From Crambe crambe (taxonomy: Eukaryota; Porifera; Demospongiae; Poecilosclerida; Crambeidae): a stretch of 64,000 nt of DNA. Each line of letters starts with the position of its first letter. Position 1 is the stretch's first letter. Both the position numbers and the translations under genes were made by a program. The DNA is taken from NCBI GenBank assembly GCA_963924555.1, contig OZ004593.1:5266480-5330479 (forward strand), in the 5' to 3' direction. The notes under the pieces were generated by a model. The model searched no databases. It worked only from the letters and a program-made list of their open reading frames with translations, and was not told where the DNA came from. Positions 9,247 to 20,600 of the stretch are shown here, in pieces.

Positions 9247-12200
9247 TTAGTTGACAAGTTCTCCCAGTGCTTGAAGGACTTCTTGTTTGTAGTCGTCAAA
9301 GTCTCCATCGATCTCACTGATCCCTTTGTTCTCTATCACCCACAACTGACAGTTGGTCTCCTCTATCAGTCTAGCATCATGACTCACCAAAATCACACCT
9401 ACGTATGACAGTAACAACACCCAACATAAAAGATGGCTCAAGGGAGGGCACAAGTGGAGTGTGGTTCACACATTATTTCCCCAATCTGTTAAGACCTCAA
9501 CAACCATGGGTCTGGTGGTACGTGTAGCATATAAACATACATACATACATACATACATACATACATACATACATACATACATACATACATACATACATAC
9601 ATACATACATACATACATACCTCCAGTGAATTCATTGATAGCATCAGCCAGTGCATCTATTGATTCAATATCGAGGTTATTGGTGGGCTCATCCTGCAAT
9701 AATACCAAATAATGCACATCATGTCCAGTACATATGTGGGTACAGACTGGGCTGGGCCTTCTCTTTACTTTCCCACTTACAAGTATCAAAATATCAGGCT
9801 CCATAAGTGCCAGCTCAGCAAAAACCACCCTGGCCTTTTGACCTCCAGAGAGATCCCGGATCTTGATGACATGGGCGTGACCTGGTAACCCATAACGACC
9901 AAGAGTTTTGCGTGTTAGCTGGTAATCTGTATTGAACTTTCTCTGCAAAAAAAAAAAAAAAAAAAAAAAAAATCACAAAAGTATTTCTTTTGTTCTGATG
10001 GTGACCATAATTGTGGGAAATTTTCGTGGATGAAAACAAGGGAATTTATAACGCACAACATTTAACTATGAAAATTTTAACCCACAAAAATTAAAACACT
10101 GTGATGATAACTTACCCTAAGGTATTCAACAGGTGACTCTGAGAGTTCTAATTGGTCTGCTGCATGTTGATTGTACACACCAATTCTCTAAAGTGATACG
10201 AATCACAAGAAAATGATGCACATTCCATATCCTGTGCCCCCCCCCCCAATTAATAATAATAATAAGATTGACTCACCAGTCGATGGTTTCTTCTGACCTC
10301 TCCAACCAACTACATAAACACATTTAGATAATTCTAATTTGTAGGTCGTACATCACCAACATCTAGTCACTACTTTTAAGCTATAGATAAGTGAGGTGTC
10401 CTTCTATGACAGGACAGGGTCACTGAATTTGCTCTTATTGTGATAGTGTAAAACCAACAGGAGAATGGCTGGCCAGTTTTGCTTAGACATTAGTCCTGAC
10501 TGTCTGTCAGACTGTTAAAATAGCCCCTGATAGTATTAAATTTGACAAGCACTATAGCTCACAGGATCTATTCTTCCTATGAGTAAGTTGAGGAATGTCG
10601 ATTTCCCTATCCCATTCGGTCCCACGACAGCAACTACAAAGAGAAATAAACAAAAAACAAAAACAAAAAAAAAACAGTATGCATGCTAGTGATCATGAGG
10701 AAAAAAAATCACAGTTCAGTGTTGTTTATGTGACCACCTCCACCTACTCATACCACTTGGTGTGATCACTGGTGGTCTACTCACACCACCTGCAAAACCT
10801 CCTAACATAACACTCGTACCTCTAGACTCCATATCGATTCCAAAGTTGAGTGACTTAAAGAGTTGTGGTTGTCCAGGGTAACCAAAATCCACATCTGTAT
10901 GGTATTGTATGTTACTGAGCAACCATAGTAACCATGGAAGCTAGCCCACAAGCATACCGTAGAGACCCAATATGGGAGGGCTGAGGGGAGGGGGACTTGG
11001 GAAGGAGAATTTCACAATGTATTCACGAGGTTTTCTCAGCAGTTCAGTCGGTCCTTCATCATCTTCTACCACTGGACGCTTCTGTATGAGTCAATGACAG
11101 TCGATCACATGAACAGAGCATAACTGGGTAGGGGGAATGAGAATCCTACCTTGCCTCCTCCTCCACCTCCTTTCTTCTTGTCCTTAGTTTGTGCCTCTTT
11201 TGCAGCTGCTTCCTGCAGTCAGCCAAAGGCCATAACAGAGAAACTGCTGACTAATCAATTCTGGGATTGGAAGTGTGGATGAAAGACTCACTGCACTGGC
11301 TTTGGATTTTCCTTGGCTCTTCATCTGTTTGATGGCCTTCACTTGCTTGGTGTACGCCTTTTCCGTCTCTTTGAACTTCTGAAGGTACATCTTCTTGAAA
11401 TCATCTGAACAACATGTCAAAACAAACAAACAAACTAGTAAAGTTGTGTAAAGTTGACTATGTACAGGCGGAGCTTTCTCTTGAGCTTAATAGTGTGCAT
11501 AAGTTGAACTCACTATAATTTCCTCTGTAGTAGTGCAACTTCTGGTCATCTACATAAAGAAGAGAATGTCTTACAATTGAGCATGTCCAGAAACTCAGTC
11601 AGTGTGTCCAATAAGGACTCTGCTGTGTGTCTGTGTGCCCTGAGCTAGACTAAGTGGGCTGGCCTTGGTATATAATCTTTCTTTCTCGTTCAATTTTGAT
11701 CACACCCACCTAGATGAATAACGTCAGTGCACACATTGTTGAGGAAGTCTTGGTCGTGGGAGACAATTAAAAGTGTCTTCTTCCAAGAGCAGAGATAACT
11801 ACATGTTAACAAGAATACAATCAGTAGACACTTCTACAAACTGAACTACAATGGAAGAAACCCCTTAATCTACTCCTGAAATGAGGACATCCAGTGAGGA
11901 AACCCCTTTAATCAACTCCTAAATGATGAGGAAATCCCTTTAATCAACTCCTGAAATGAGGACACTTCCTGAACAGCTTCTTGGGGAGACATCTTTACTC
12001 ACTTGTCCAGCCAAATGACTGCATTAAGATCAAGGTGATTTGTGGGTTCATCCAACATCAGCAACGTTGGTTCCATGAAGAGGGCCCTATGATCACATGA
12101 GAATCACATGACAGTCATGTTTTACAGCTAGTGGGTCAGATACTACATACCTGGCTAAAGACACTCTCATCCTCCAACCTCCAGAGAACTTCCTGGTGGC

Positions 12201-15200
12201 CCTTCCTTGCATTTCAGGATTGAAGCCCAAACCCTAATAATAGCACTGTCTGGTAAAGGGTCATCAAAATACAAACATATTACAGTATTCAATTTACATA
12301 CCTGGGGTGGAAGGGCAACAACAATAACAACAACAACAACAACAACAACAACAACTTACTGCTAGTATTCGTCTTGCTTTGGCTTCAGCACTGTCAGCAC
12401 CTATAGCATCCAGTTCAATATATACCTACATTTCACACAAAGGGGAAAAAGGAGTGAGCCCCTGATTTAGTGTACAATTAATTAAGAGGATCCCTGATTC
12501 AATCATAATCCAATGAGCCCCTAAGGATGTAGGAAAGGAGTAAGCCCTTACTTAATTACAACCTTGAACCTTGAATATGAGGATAAGCCCTTACTTAATT
12601 ACAGCCAAAGGGTAATGAGTGAACCTTGAATGTGAGGAAGGGGAAGGAGTAAGCCCCTGTCATAATTACAACCCACTGAGTACTGCTGGGTGGGGTCATT
12701 GTACCTGTTTGAGTCTATCTGACTGAGAATCATTGCCAGCCTCTGACTCAGCCACCAGTTTCTTCTCCTCTTCCAAAAGTTCCAACCTCTTGGTATCGGC
12801 CTTCAGCACAGCATCAATGGCGGGTGTGTCATCAGCCACGACCTCCTGTTCACACAGAAGCACGTCTATCCGAGGTGGGATGGCCAGTTTTCTCTCTGCT
12901 ATGTGATTCAGTAAGGTAGTCTTTCCCATCCTAAATGGAGAAGCTTTAATTAATCAGTGAAAGTTGTGCTTTGATTTGGATGGGTCATAAGGAAGGCAGA
13001 GGGGATCCGATTGTCCAAATTAGGAAGGCAAGGTTGCCAAGGGTATCTGAATGTCCAAATTAGGAAAGCAAAGTTACCAAGGGTATCCAAATTAGGAAGG
13101 CAAGGTTGCCAAGGGTATCTGAATGTCCAAATCAGCCTAGAGCATCCAATTGTCCAAATTAAAGTTACCAAGGAGTAAGAGGCTTCAACTGTACATCCAT
13201 CATGACCAAAACAAAATTTCTCATTCTGAGTCAACCTCCATACTATTTTTCAGTTTTGCTTTGTACACTTTGATAGTGTCAATTTTGGATTCTTCTCTTT
13301 TTCCATGAGTCTGTTATTATAGTTTAAAACACTGTAGGAAGGTCAGGTTACCAAGGGTACATTGTTTATAAGGGAAAAAGCATTTCGTGAAATGAAAAAA
13401 GATGTAGGGATGACCACTGCTCAAAAAAGTAAGGAAACAAGAAGGATGAAAATGGGATCAATCTTTGTTCTGTATATCCAGCCAACAATCCCTACATATA
13501 CACACATTACTACACTATAATCTGAAGCTACCCGACGTATATGTAGGGATTGTTGGCTGGATATACAGAATAAAGATTGATCCCATTTCCATCCTTCTTG
13601 TTTCCTTACTTTTTTGAGCAGTGGTCATCCCTACATCTTTTTTCATTTCACAAAATGCTTTTTCCCTTACTTGTTCCTGGTCTTTTTTCCTCTCTTTTAT
13701 GGTTTTAGCTATGTATAGAGTTCATTCTTTATGTGTAGCTATGCAGGGACAGATGAAAGAATAGTTCTCCAATAGCATACCAGCCATCATTATCAACGAG
13801 TCAAGGTGTTGTGTACTTGGAGGTCGAAGATGGTCTACCGTGGTGAATCTAAATCCCCGAGTAGATACAGTAGTCTATCATCATCTAGAGTGGTCTCGCG
13901 TGGCCGGACCCTTTACCAACTGCAGCATGGATGTATTACATCATCCGCACGCAGAAGGAAGGGTCTGGTGTCAGCGTGTACTGGCTTTCATTGCATTCCC
14001 CAGGAATGTGAACTTCAATACTTTGTGTGTATTGCTTATGGGAGTGTGGTTTTTTTTATCTCATTAATAATATTCACGTACACCGATAACCGTAGACACA
14101 TGGGCAATTCCACGGGCTGGAATTGCTACAATGCCTGGTTCCACTTGTGCTGACTGAAACGCCAGTGCACTCTGCAAATTGTTGGTCAGCGTTTGCAGGC
14201 GGTCACTACAAGATCTGCAAACGTATCCAGTGTGCAACTTGGTGCAGTCCACTTCAGGAAACCTGGAGATCAGAGCAGTAAGGCATTCCAGTGCACTTGA
14301 CATGCCAGGACTTGACAAGGGTCTCCTTCTCTTCTTCTCATTGGCACTGGCCACAGACTTTCCACAGCAAAAACAATTCTCCATAGCTAAGCAGCCAGAT
14401 GCAATAACAATAGCGTGCAGTTTACTCTTATGGTTTTGTGGTGTGAACGTGGGTGTAAATTGCATTCCACTGCAACGCGAGAGCCAGTACAAGCTGACAC
14501 CAGACCCTTCCTTCTGCGTGCAGATGATGTAATACATCCGTGCTGCAGTTGGTAAAGGGTCTGGCCACGCGAGACTACATCTAGAGCTAGCTAGCTAGAG
14601 ACAGCTGAGTAATATTATAATTTCGAATAATTGGATATGCGCATGCGTATTATAGAAAAGATGGCTTCCTAATTGAATTAGTCGAGTGCTGTGCTCCGTA
14701 GTGTCTCCTTTTTCATCGACTCTTTCGAGGATCAACGAGTAGAAAAGATCGTAGTTCGTAGAATTTGGAGTTGATTTATCCAGAAATCATAGCTGTAGCT
14801 TGAGTGGTTCGAGAGATATGGTTGTCTAAGAAGAATAATAATAATAATAGAGAAGAAGAATCCAGCGATTTACCTGCTTGCCGTATTTCTGAAACGGTAA
14901 GCTCCCTGGTCCTGAAACTTGGTCTGCGCATTGTAGTAGGCTCTAGTAGGCTGGATAATCATTCACAGTAGCTTTTGTTAGGTCTAAGTGGGGGAACTAG
15001 AATTTCACTTTAGTATTAGTCTATAGGTGGCGCGCGCGGCCGTCCGAGTCATCCCTACATAGAGAGTGCTACCGCACTCTCTGATAAAGAGAAATCTTAT
15101 AGTACATAATGCAAAGATGGTTTTAGATATCGAGAAATTGTTTAGAATGCCAAGATGCACACTACCTTGCCCAGAGAGAAAGGTTCACACACCCATTGGG

Positions 15201-16333
15201 CAAGATGCACACTACCTTGCACAGAGGTTCACACACCCATTGGGCAAGATGCGCACTACCTTGCACAGAGAGAGAGGTTCACACACTCATTGGGCAAGAT
15301 GCACACTACCTTGCACAGAGGTTCACACACCCATTGGACGAGATGCACACTACCTTGTCAAGAGGTTGACTCACCCATTGGGCCCCACAAGGCCGTATCT
15401 CCGCCCTGCTGTGATGGAGAGAGTAGCATTGACAAACAGGTCTTTGCCACGAGCAGAGAGAGAGAACTTCTCAATCTTGATGTCAGAGGTGTTCTCAAAT
15501 AAGACCTCGTTGACCTTTGTCTCCCGCTGGGAAAAGGTGAAATTAGACTCCTGTTCTTCCATCTCTAAGCGACGCTGAAACTCCGCCTACATCACATAAT
15601 CATACATTCACATTATAGTGCGAAATTTTCGTGGGTAAGAATTTCGTTGCTTGCAAATGAAGAAATTTATACCCACGAAAATTTCCTCACTATGGGGTGT
15701 GGGCATCTTATACACTACCTGAAACTGCTTCCAAATTACCTTTTTCTGCATCATCTTTCTTTCTTTTCTTGTCATAGGTTTGATCTTTGGTGTATCGTCC
15801 TCTTTGACTCTACCCACTTCTTCCCTCTCATCCCCTTCACTTCCACTCTTTTCCTCACTCCCATTTGTCTCCATGGAGACAGAACTACTTCCCCCCACGG
15901 CTCCTCCTCCATCACTCTCCTCTTCTCCCAAATCTTTGAATAATCCCTTCGTCTTCCGATTCTTCATAGCAAGTCTGGCCATTTGTTCCGCAAAATCTTC
16001 TTCTTCTTCTTCTTCCTCCTCCTCCACTTCCGGAGGCAACATATCGTCATTGGGATCAGCCACAATCAACCCACCTCCAGGTGTGTGCTTCTTCTTCTCT
16101 TTCTTCTCTTTCTTTGGTTTCTGGTGATCAGGATTCTGTTGGCCCTTCTGCTGGTCTTTTTGGCCCTTACGGGATTGTTGCTGCTGCTCTGCTTTGGAAG
16201 GATGCTGTTCCTTTTGACCCTTGCCTTTCTGTGATTGTTTGTCTGTGGCCTGACCTTTTTGGCCCTGTGATTGATTACTAGCCCCTCCTCCTCCTCCTCC
16301 TCCTCCTTTCTTCTTATTCTTTCCTCCTGCCAT
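9247..16333 (-). CDS. ABCF1: ATP-binding cassette subfamily F member 1
   Basis: Eighteen exons join in phase to 775 aa: 16333-15740, 15586-15375, 12930-12705, 12425-12360, 12233-12151, 12086-12003, 11798-11710, 11549-11514, 11404-11292, 11212-11150, 11081-10958, 10894-10820, 10633-10563, 10309-10277, 10187-10116, 9942-9781, 9693-9621, 9398-9247. ABCF1 is a soluble, twin-ABC ATPase that works with eIF2 and ribosomes in translation initiation. The N-terminal ~190 residues are Gly-, Lys- and Glu-rich as in the family. ABC1 has Walker A GPNGMGKTT, signature FSGGW and Walker [16 protein letters not shown]2 has [17 protein letters not shown] and [12 protein letters not shown], then the switch SHDARL. 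A charged linker separates them. Length is slightly below the vertebrate protein (about 800-845 aa). The assignment is secure. Confidence 0.95.
9536..9620 (-). repeat. (ATAC)n array starting at an ABCF1 splice donor
   Basis: On the coding (-) strand the intron begins directly with GTATGTATGTATG and continues for about 21 units. Every unit offers a GTATGT, which resembles a splice donor. Confidence 0.95.
9947..9972 (-). repeat. 26-base poly-T polypyrimidine tract at an ABCF1 acceptor
   Basis: On the coding strand a run of 26 T directly precedes the GCAG acceptor of the exon at 9942-9781. Confidence 0.95.
10005..10105. mobile_element. Degenerate MITE of the GAAATTTTCGTGG family
   Basis: GTGGGAAATTTTCGTGGATG on the left and a degraded inverse partner ending ACCCACAAAAATT on the right flank a short AT-rich core. 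It matches the elements at 15614, 49219 and 50774. Confidence 0.55.
12310..12354 (-). repeat. (GTT)n next to an ABCF1 splice donor
   Basis: On the coding strand the donor GTAAGTTG runs straight into about 13 GTT units with one interruption. Confidence 0.9.
13005..13135. repeat. Short tandem repeat in ABCF1 intron 2
   Basis: Three diverged units contain TCCAAATTAGGAAGGCAAG and TTGCCAAGGGTATC. A further fragment lies at 13330-13360. Confidence 0.8.
13369..13666. mobile_element. Foldback (hairpin) element, nearly perfect arms
   Basis: The ends are TAAGGGAAAAAGCATTT and its inverse. The two arms of about 130-140 bp differ at only a few bases and flank a core of about 30 bp. Other than its inverted arms it has no coding capacity. 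The high arm identity suggests a young insertion. No clean target-site duplication was found. It lies in intron 2 of ABCF1. Confidence 0.85.
13891..14577. mobile_element. Mutator-like element with 9-bp target duplication
   Basis: The 687-bp element begins TGGTCTCGCGTGGCC and ends with the inverse GGCCACGCGAGACTA. Terminal inverted repeats of about 115-125 bp are well matched. Identical 9-bp flanks CATCTAGAG lie at 13882-13890 and 14578-14586, the size typical of Mutator/MULE insertions. It carries no transposase but contains a zinc-binding ORF. It sits in intron 2 of ABCF1. Confidence 0.75.
14064..14384 (-). CDS. Zinc-binding (ZAD-like) ORF inside the Mutator-like element
   Basis: An open frame inside the element encodes a CFCC pair near its start. 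About 45 residues later comes [17 protein letters not shown], giving a C-x2-C ... C-x2-C pattern. ICxxCxxxL followed by a helix recalls the ZAD domain of zinc-finger proteins, but the match is by eye only. It could be a captured host gene fragment or part of the element's own lost protein. I start it at the ATG that gives MENCFCCG; the longer upstream frame runs into the terminal repeat. Expression is unknown. Confidence 0.4.
   Translation of the reverse strand: MENCFCCGKSVASANEKKRRRPLSSPGMSSALECLTALISRFPEVDCTKLHTGYVCRSCSDRLQTLTNNLQSALAFQSAQVEPGIVAIPARGIAHVSTVIGVREYY
14600..15150. other. Rest of ABCF1 intron 2
   Basis: No gene was recognised. The stretch has an NRF1-like GCGCATGCG near 14641, a short (AAT)n run and a perfect 9-bp stem hairpin (AGAGAGTGC ... 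GCACTCTCT) at 15061-15082. The dense CpG use differs from the AT-rich flanks and may mark another old element. Confidence 0.35.
15152..15381 (-). repeat. 44-50 bp minisatellite overlapping the exon 2 splice donor of ABCF1
   Basis: Five units alternate between about 50 and 44 bp. On the coding strand each contains a CAATGGGTGTGTGA-like block. The last unit contains the true exon end and donor, AATGG|GTGAGT at 15375/15374. Confidence 0.9.
15614..15693. mobile_element. MITE of the GAAATTTTCGTGG family in ABCF1 intron 1
   Basis: ATAGTGCGAAATTTTCGTGG and its inverse CACGAAAATTTCCTCACTAT form the ends of an element of about 80 bp. It fills about half of a 153-bp intron. Confidence 0.75.
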
Positions 16334-16614
16334 TTATAGCACTGTGTAATGAACTTGCTAGACATCAAAAAGTTAGGTAAGTTACAAGATTTCTCGATTT
16401 CGACTCAAACCTCTTTTGTAGCTAAACTTTTTAAGAGTTACCTGTTGAAATCTACGACGTAGAATTAAATACTGACTCTCTTCCACAAGGATCAGCAAAG
16501 ATTGTGCAATTAAAGTATTTATTCTATATAATGCACATGCGGGCGCGGCAACGTGGTGGGTAAAGCGCGGTTTAAACTTTAAAGGTTACCATGGAGATTC
16601 ACTAATCAATATCA
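16334..16614. promoter_or_regulatory. Bidirectional promoter: ABCF1 (-) and the CaaX protein gene (+)
   Basis: Only 281 bp separate the two start codons, which face apart. The spacer has a GC-rich island near 16533-16570 (ATGCGGGCGCGG). A weak X-box-like GTTACCATGGAGAT lies at 16585-16598, two mismatches from consensus, and its ATG opens a four-codon upstream ORF. No TATA box is seen. Confidence 0.55.
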
Positions 16615-17478
16615 ATGTTCAGGAGAAGGAAAGTTCACGTCGCTCCTCAGGTGGATGAGTACATCCGCAGGAGATATGAGGATTTAGCAATTTGTATCCA
16701 CATGGACATTGCCAATAACAGAGGACTCCTATGCTATTATGCAATTTGGCTGGATCAAATGATGGAAAAATTCAACCTATCCGAAAAACTCAAGCAAAAG
16801 AGCTCTTTAATAGTCAAGGACTCACAGGGGAGGCATATTGGATGCAGTGGAGCCATATGTAACACTCTTGAATACTATAACCCTGGGTCTTTACTAAATA
16901 GAACGTTGTCAAACTTCCCAGATATTGCAGAGAGCAATGAGAAATCTTTTGCTTCAAGGGAGGACAGTGAAGTAGTCTCGTATGGACAAGAAAAGGTACT
17001 GCATATGTATGACATCAGGAATAGACCAGCCATTTGTGAGAAAGACCTTTCCACTTGTAGAATTCAGACTTGTGATTCAGATGAAGGAAAAAATAATACT
17101 GGACAACAACGTCCATCTTCTTATGAGGAACCAGAAAATAACATTTCATCAGATACTAAACAGGCACAAGATGAGAGTAATTTGAAAGATAACTGCAAAT
17201 CCTCAACTGGACAGACAGCAGACAATCATATGAAGGAATTCACTAGAAATGATGATAATTTATCAAGACCACAGACAGAAGATAGCTACTATGCAAGAAT
17301 AGATGAAGCATTTCGTAGAGGAAGACCTGGATCACCTCGAATTGCTTGGGAGGAAGTCAGAGATGGAAATAAGGGAGATGGAAATAAGGGTGGTGAATGT
17401 CCTAGAACTAACTTGACTTCAAAAACAAGAAAGAATAATAATCAAGCCCATAGATCAAAACGATGCACTCTCTTATGA
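16615..17478 (+). CDS. Unknown 287-aa protein with C-terminal CaaX box
   Basis: This is a single-exon ORF starting MFRRRKVHVAPQVDEYIRRR. Residues 1-90 look folded, with a mixture of hydrophobic and charged segments and several Cys. About 95-275 is polar, Asp/Asn/Ser/Lys-rich and probably disordered. The end is basic and finishes RSKRCTLL, a CaaX motif with Leu last, which usually directs geranylgeranylation and membrane attachment. No GTPase motifs are present, so it is not a Ras-like protein. It is head-to-head with ABCF1 and ends 171 bp before the docking-protein ATG. I do not recognise the family. The long open frame and the clean CaaX end support a real gene. Confidence 0.7.
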   Translation: MFRRRKVHVAPQVDEYIRRRYEDLAICIHMDIANNRGLLCYYAIWLDQMMEKFNLSEKLKQKSSLIVKDSQGRHIGCSGAICNTLEYYNPGSLLNRTLSNFPDIAESNEKSFASREDSEVVSYGQEKVLHMYDIRNRPAICEKDLSTCRIQTCDSDEGKNNTGQQRPSSYEEPENNISSDTKQAQDESNLKDNCKSSTGQTADNHMKEFTRNDDNLSRPQTEDSYYARIDEAFRRGRPGSPRIAWEEVRDGNKGDGNKGGECPRTNLTSKTRKNNNQAHRSKRCTLL

Positions 17479-17649
17479 CATCTCATAAAATTATTTTTTA
17501 TACTGTATAAAATTTTTGTAGAAAATGGTAAAGGATCGGCATCTCATAAAGCAGCTGAGCTGAATCAGCAAAGTGTGGTAACTTCCTGAGCTGATTGGTC
17601 ATTGTTTTGCGAGTGTACAAAGCTTCGACGAGATAAAAAAAAAAAGTCG

Positions 17650-20600
17650 ATGGAGCAACAGATGGCAATAGTACACGAGGTAAATAGCTATGGTAAAGCG
17701 AACTAGAGCTGTTAAGTACTTATACATATAAATCTTACCATCAGGGTGTCCTCCAGTTGGGCAAAAACCCTTCCAGCTCTTCTTCCAAAGATTGGAAAGC
17801 TTACCTCTGTGTTCTCAAGCACAATCCTGAGAAGAGGATGTCAGTGCTCGACCTCTACAAGGACTTGAAGAAAAGATGGCAGAAGCAAGAGAGGAAAGCC
17901 TCAATAGAGCTGTGGCCAAATTTCCACATCTCGCTAGCACACAGCTGCTCCTACCAGTTCCCTTTCAAGCTCACTTCTGGTGATAAGAGAGATTATTTTC
18001 TTTCTGCTGGTACTTTTGACAGCATGAACAAGTGGTTCAACATGCTGCAGATGCAGAGTTACCTTGTCCCACCCACCAGCAGAGGTGAGTGTGTCTCATT
18101 GTACAGTCTTTGCAAGTTGGTGCAGTTGTATGTAAACTCTCTATTGTGTTTACAGTAGTGCACATTATCAGAATTATAGTACTTAAGATTACTAAATGGC
18201 CAGAAATATTAAAAAAACAACAGTGTTATGTTTTTTAACAGTCATGCTGTTTATACTGTTACAGAATACTCTCTACCAATGCATTTCAGTTTTAACAGTA
18301 TCAGTTGGTAACAGTCATGCCGTTTATACTGTCAGTTGGTATTAAGTATGAGTCCTCAATGGCTGACCTTCCCACAAGGTATTGTTCATGTGGTGTCACA
18401 CTTAACCACACAGTGATGGGAACTAGAGTCAACACCCTCCAAGTGTTTATCAGTTACTTTTAGGCGGCCCAGGAAGTTCAGTATGATGTTTGTGGACATG
18501 GTATCTCTGCTGCATAGCTAAGATATCTTAGCCACTTTTGTCTTTCCAACTTGTGCCAAGACACGAGTCTTGACACAGCTGTGTGACGTAAGCTAACAAA
18601 GTTACGTTGATGATCTCTAAGGGTGGTAACTACATTTAGTATTGTAGATGGATAATTTGCAGATAAGTCCAATGTACACTTTCAGGTTGATACTACTCCC
18701 TCAATCAACCTCTGTAGTCATAGTACATATATCCAAAATAAATATTTACTTGGGAAAGGGACCTAGCCTCAGATTATCTGTTGTTATTTCATTGTAGTAA
18801 TAATCAACTGAGTGATTAGTACAAAGTTGTTTTATAAATCTCAATGGAGTGTGCTGGAACTTTGTTCTCTCACTGGGTTTTATAAATTGTTATCTCCATC
18901 TGTGCCTGTTCTAATGTTGTCATAACATGCAATTGAGACTGGTCATAGACAATCAAATGCGATCCAATAATAATCCTTTTTGGGAACTCATATCATCTTC
19001 TTCTGCAAAATCAGTAGATGCTCCATACTGACATAATAATACTTCAAAGGGGATTTTCCTTTAATTAATGTCAAGAAGGACCCATCTCCTGGGAAAGAAT
19101 TTATGTGACCATTACCAAATACAGACACTATAATAGGGGAAAGTTAAAAATAACAGATTTTTCTCTTAGAAAACTCCCACCAATAGTCATGGTAGTCCAT
19201 TTTGAAGTCCCAGGCACATAAATTGTATATATAGGCAGCAGTCTATCTTTGAAACATCACTGATAGAGGCTAAAAGCAATTTTTGCCCATGAAGGACAAA
19301 ATGAGGTAAACATTATAATCAATATTAATTTTCTCCAGGTCAGTACTACGAATTCGAAGTGATAGCGATTAATTCTCCAAGCACGTCCATGATAGGAGCA
19401 GTGGGGAGTTGCATATTGGCCTTCACTCTCCAGAATGAGGTCGTCTGTGCCCTCCTCCCAAACAGGCAGAAAGTGGGGGTGTGGCCCTACACTAGCCTGA
19501 GGACTTATTGGGGAGGGAAGGAGAAATTCGGGTTCAAAGCGGGCAGGCGCTCACCTCGAGGGGAGGGAGAGTTCGTCTTCGCCACCCATCAGGGAGAGGA
19601 GATATTTCGCATTTTGGAAAGAGTCATAAAGAACATGTCACAGGTTACAGAAACGCGACCCCTGGCTTTTCTCCCCTCTGACTCGAGTTCCCCCAAAAGT
19701 GGACTCTTCCCCGTGGATCCCACTCAGTCTGAGACCCTCCCTCCTGATCCTACGCAGTCCGAAACGCCAGTCCCAAGCAGCGAATCAGAAGATGACGAAC
19801 AAGAATCTACCTCAAATACATACACGCATCTCCCACCCACTGGAGGAGGGGGTGGAGGGACTGCCCCACCCCCTGGTTGGCCCACTGGTGGCGATCCCCA
19901 CATGCCCCTTGCACTGGGAATCGAGAACGGCACTGTAGTCTCGGAAACCAGTCCTGCTTATTCCTTGAGTTCTGGTTCACAGAGAGTCGCTCCTGTTAAT
20001 TACGAGTTACATGACCCAACGAAGGATCCCCCAAAATATCCTTCACATTATTCTTCGCCAAAAAATCCTCGATCTAGGGAGGACTTGATGGAGTCCCCAC
20101 AAGGACCATCATTGCCTGAGGACAAACCTACACATTCTTCACCACTTCGACCTTTGACCCGAGAGGATTCATTCAAGCAGTCGTCACCACTACCTCCTTT
20201 TCCCAAAGACAAACCCTCTCCTGTACCCTCGCTGCAATCAAATTTGCCACGCCCTCTCTCCATGGATGGTTCCATTCGATCAGCCTTACCACCTCCACCC
20301 CTAGACAAGCCTCCAGCCATACCCTCACTGCAATCAACTTCACCGCGCCCTCTCTCCAGGGAAATTTCAGCAGCCAAGCCTCTAGTGCAATCACCACCAC
20401 TCCCTAAAGATAAACCTCCACTTAATAGATCCTCAATACCGCCATCATCACCCCCTCCTCTCCTACCCAGGACATCTGCAAAGTCCTTCCCTCTCACTTC
20501 AGCACAAGCACCCCTGTCACCCACGTCTAAACACACCCCCAAGGGCGAAGATGACGATGACACATATGCTCATACTAATCACAACTTACCACTCCAGTTC

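Noticed and set aside
9461-9712. Repeated Thr-Tyr-Ile-His ORF
   Set aside because: It translates the (ATAC)n microsatellite.
15066-15578. ORFs with [11 protein letters not shown]-type repeats
   Set aside because: They are + strand translations of the minisatellite over the ABCF1 splice donor.
19724-20563. Long antisense ORFs under the docking-protein exon
   Set aside because: They are shadows of the Pro/Ser-rich coding strand with no domain of their own.
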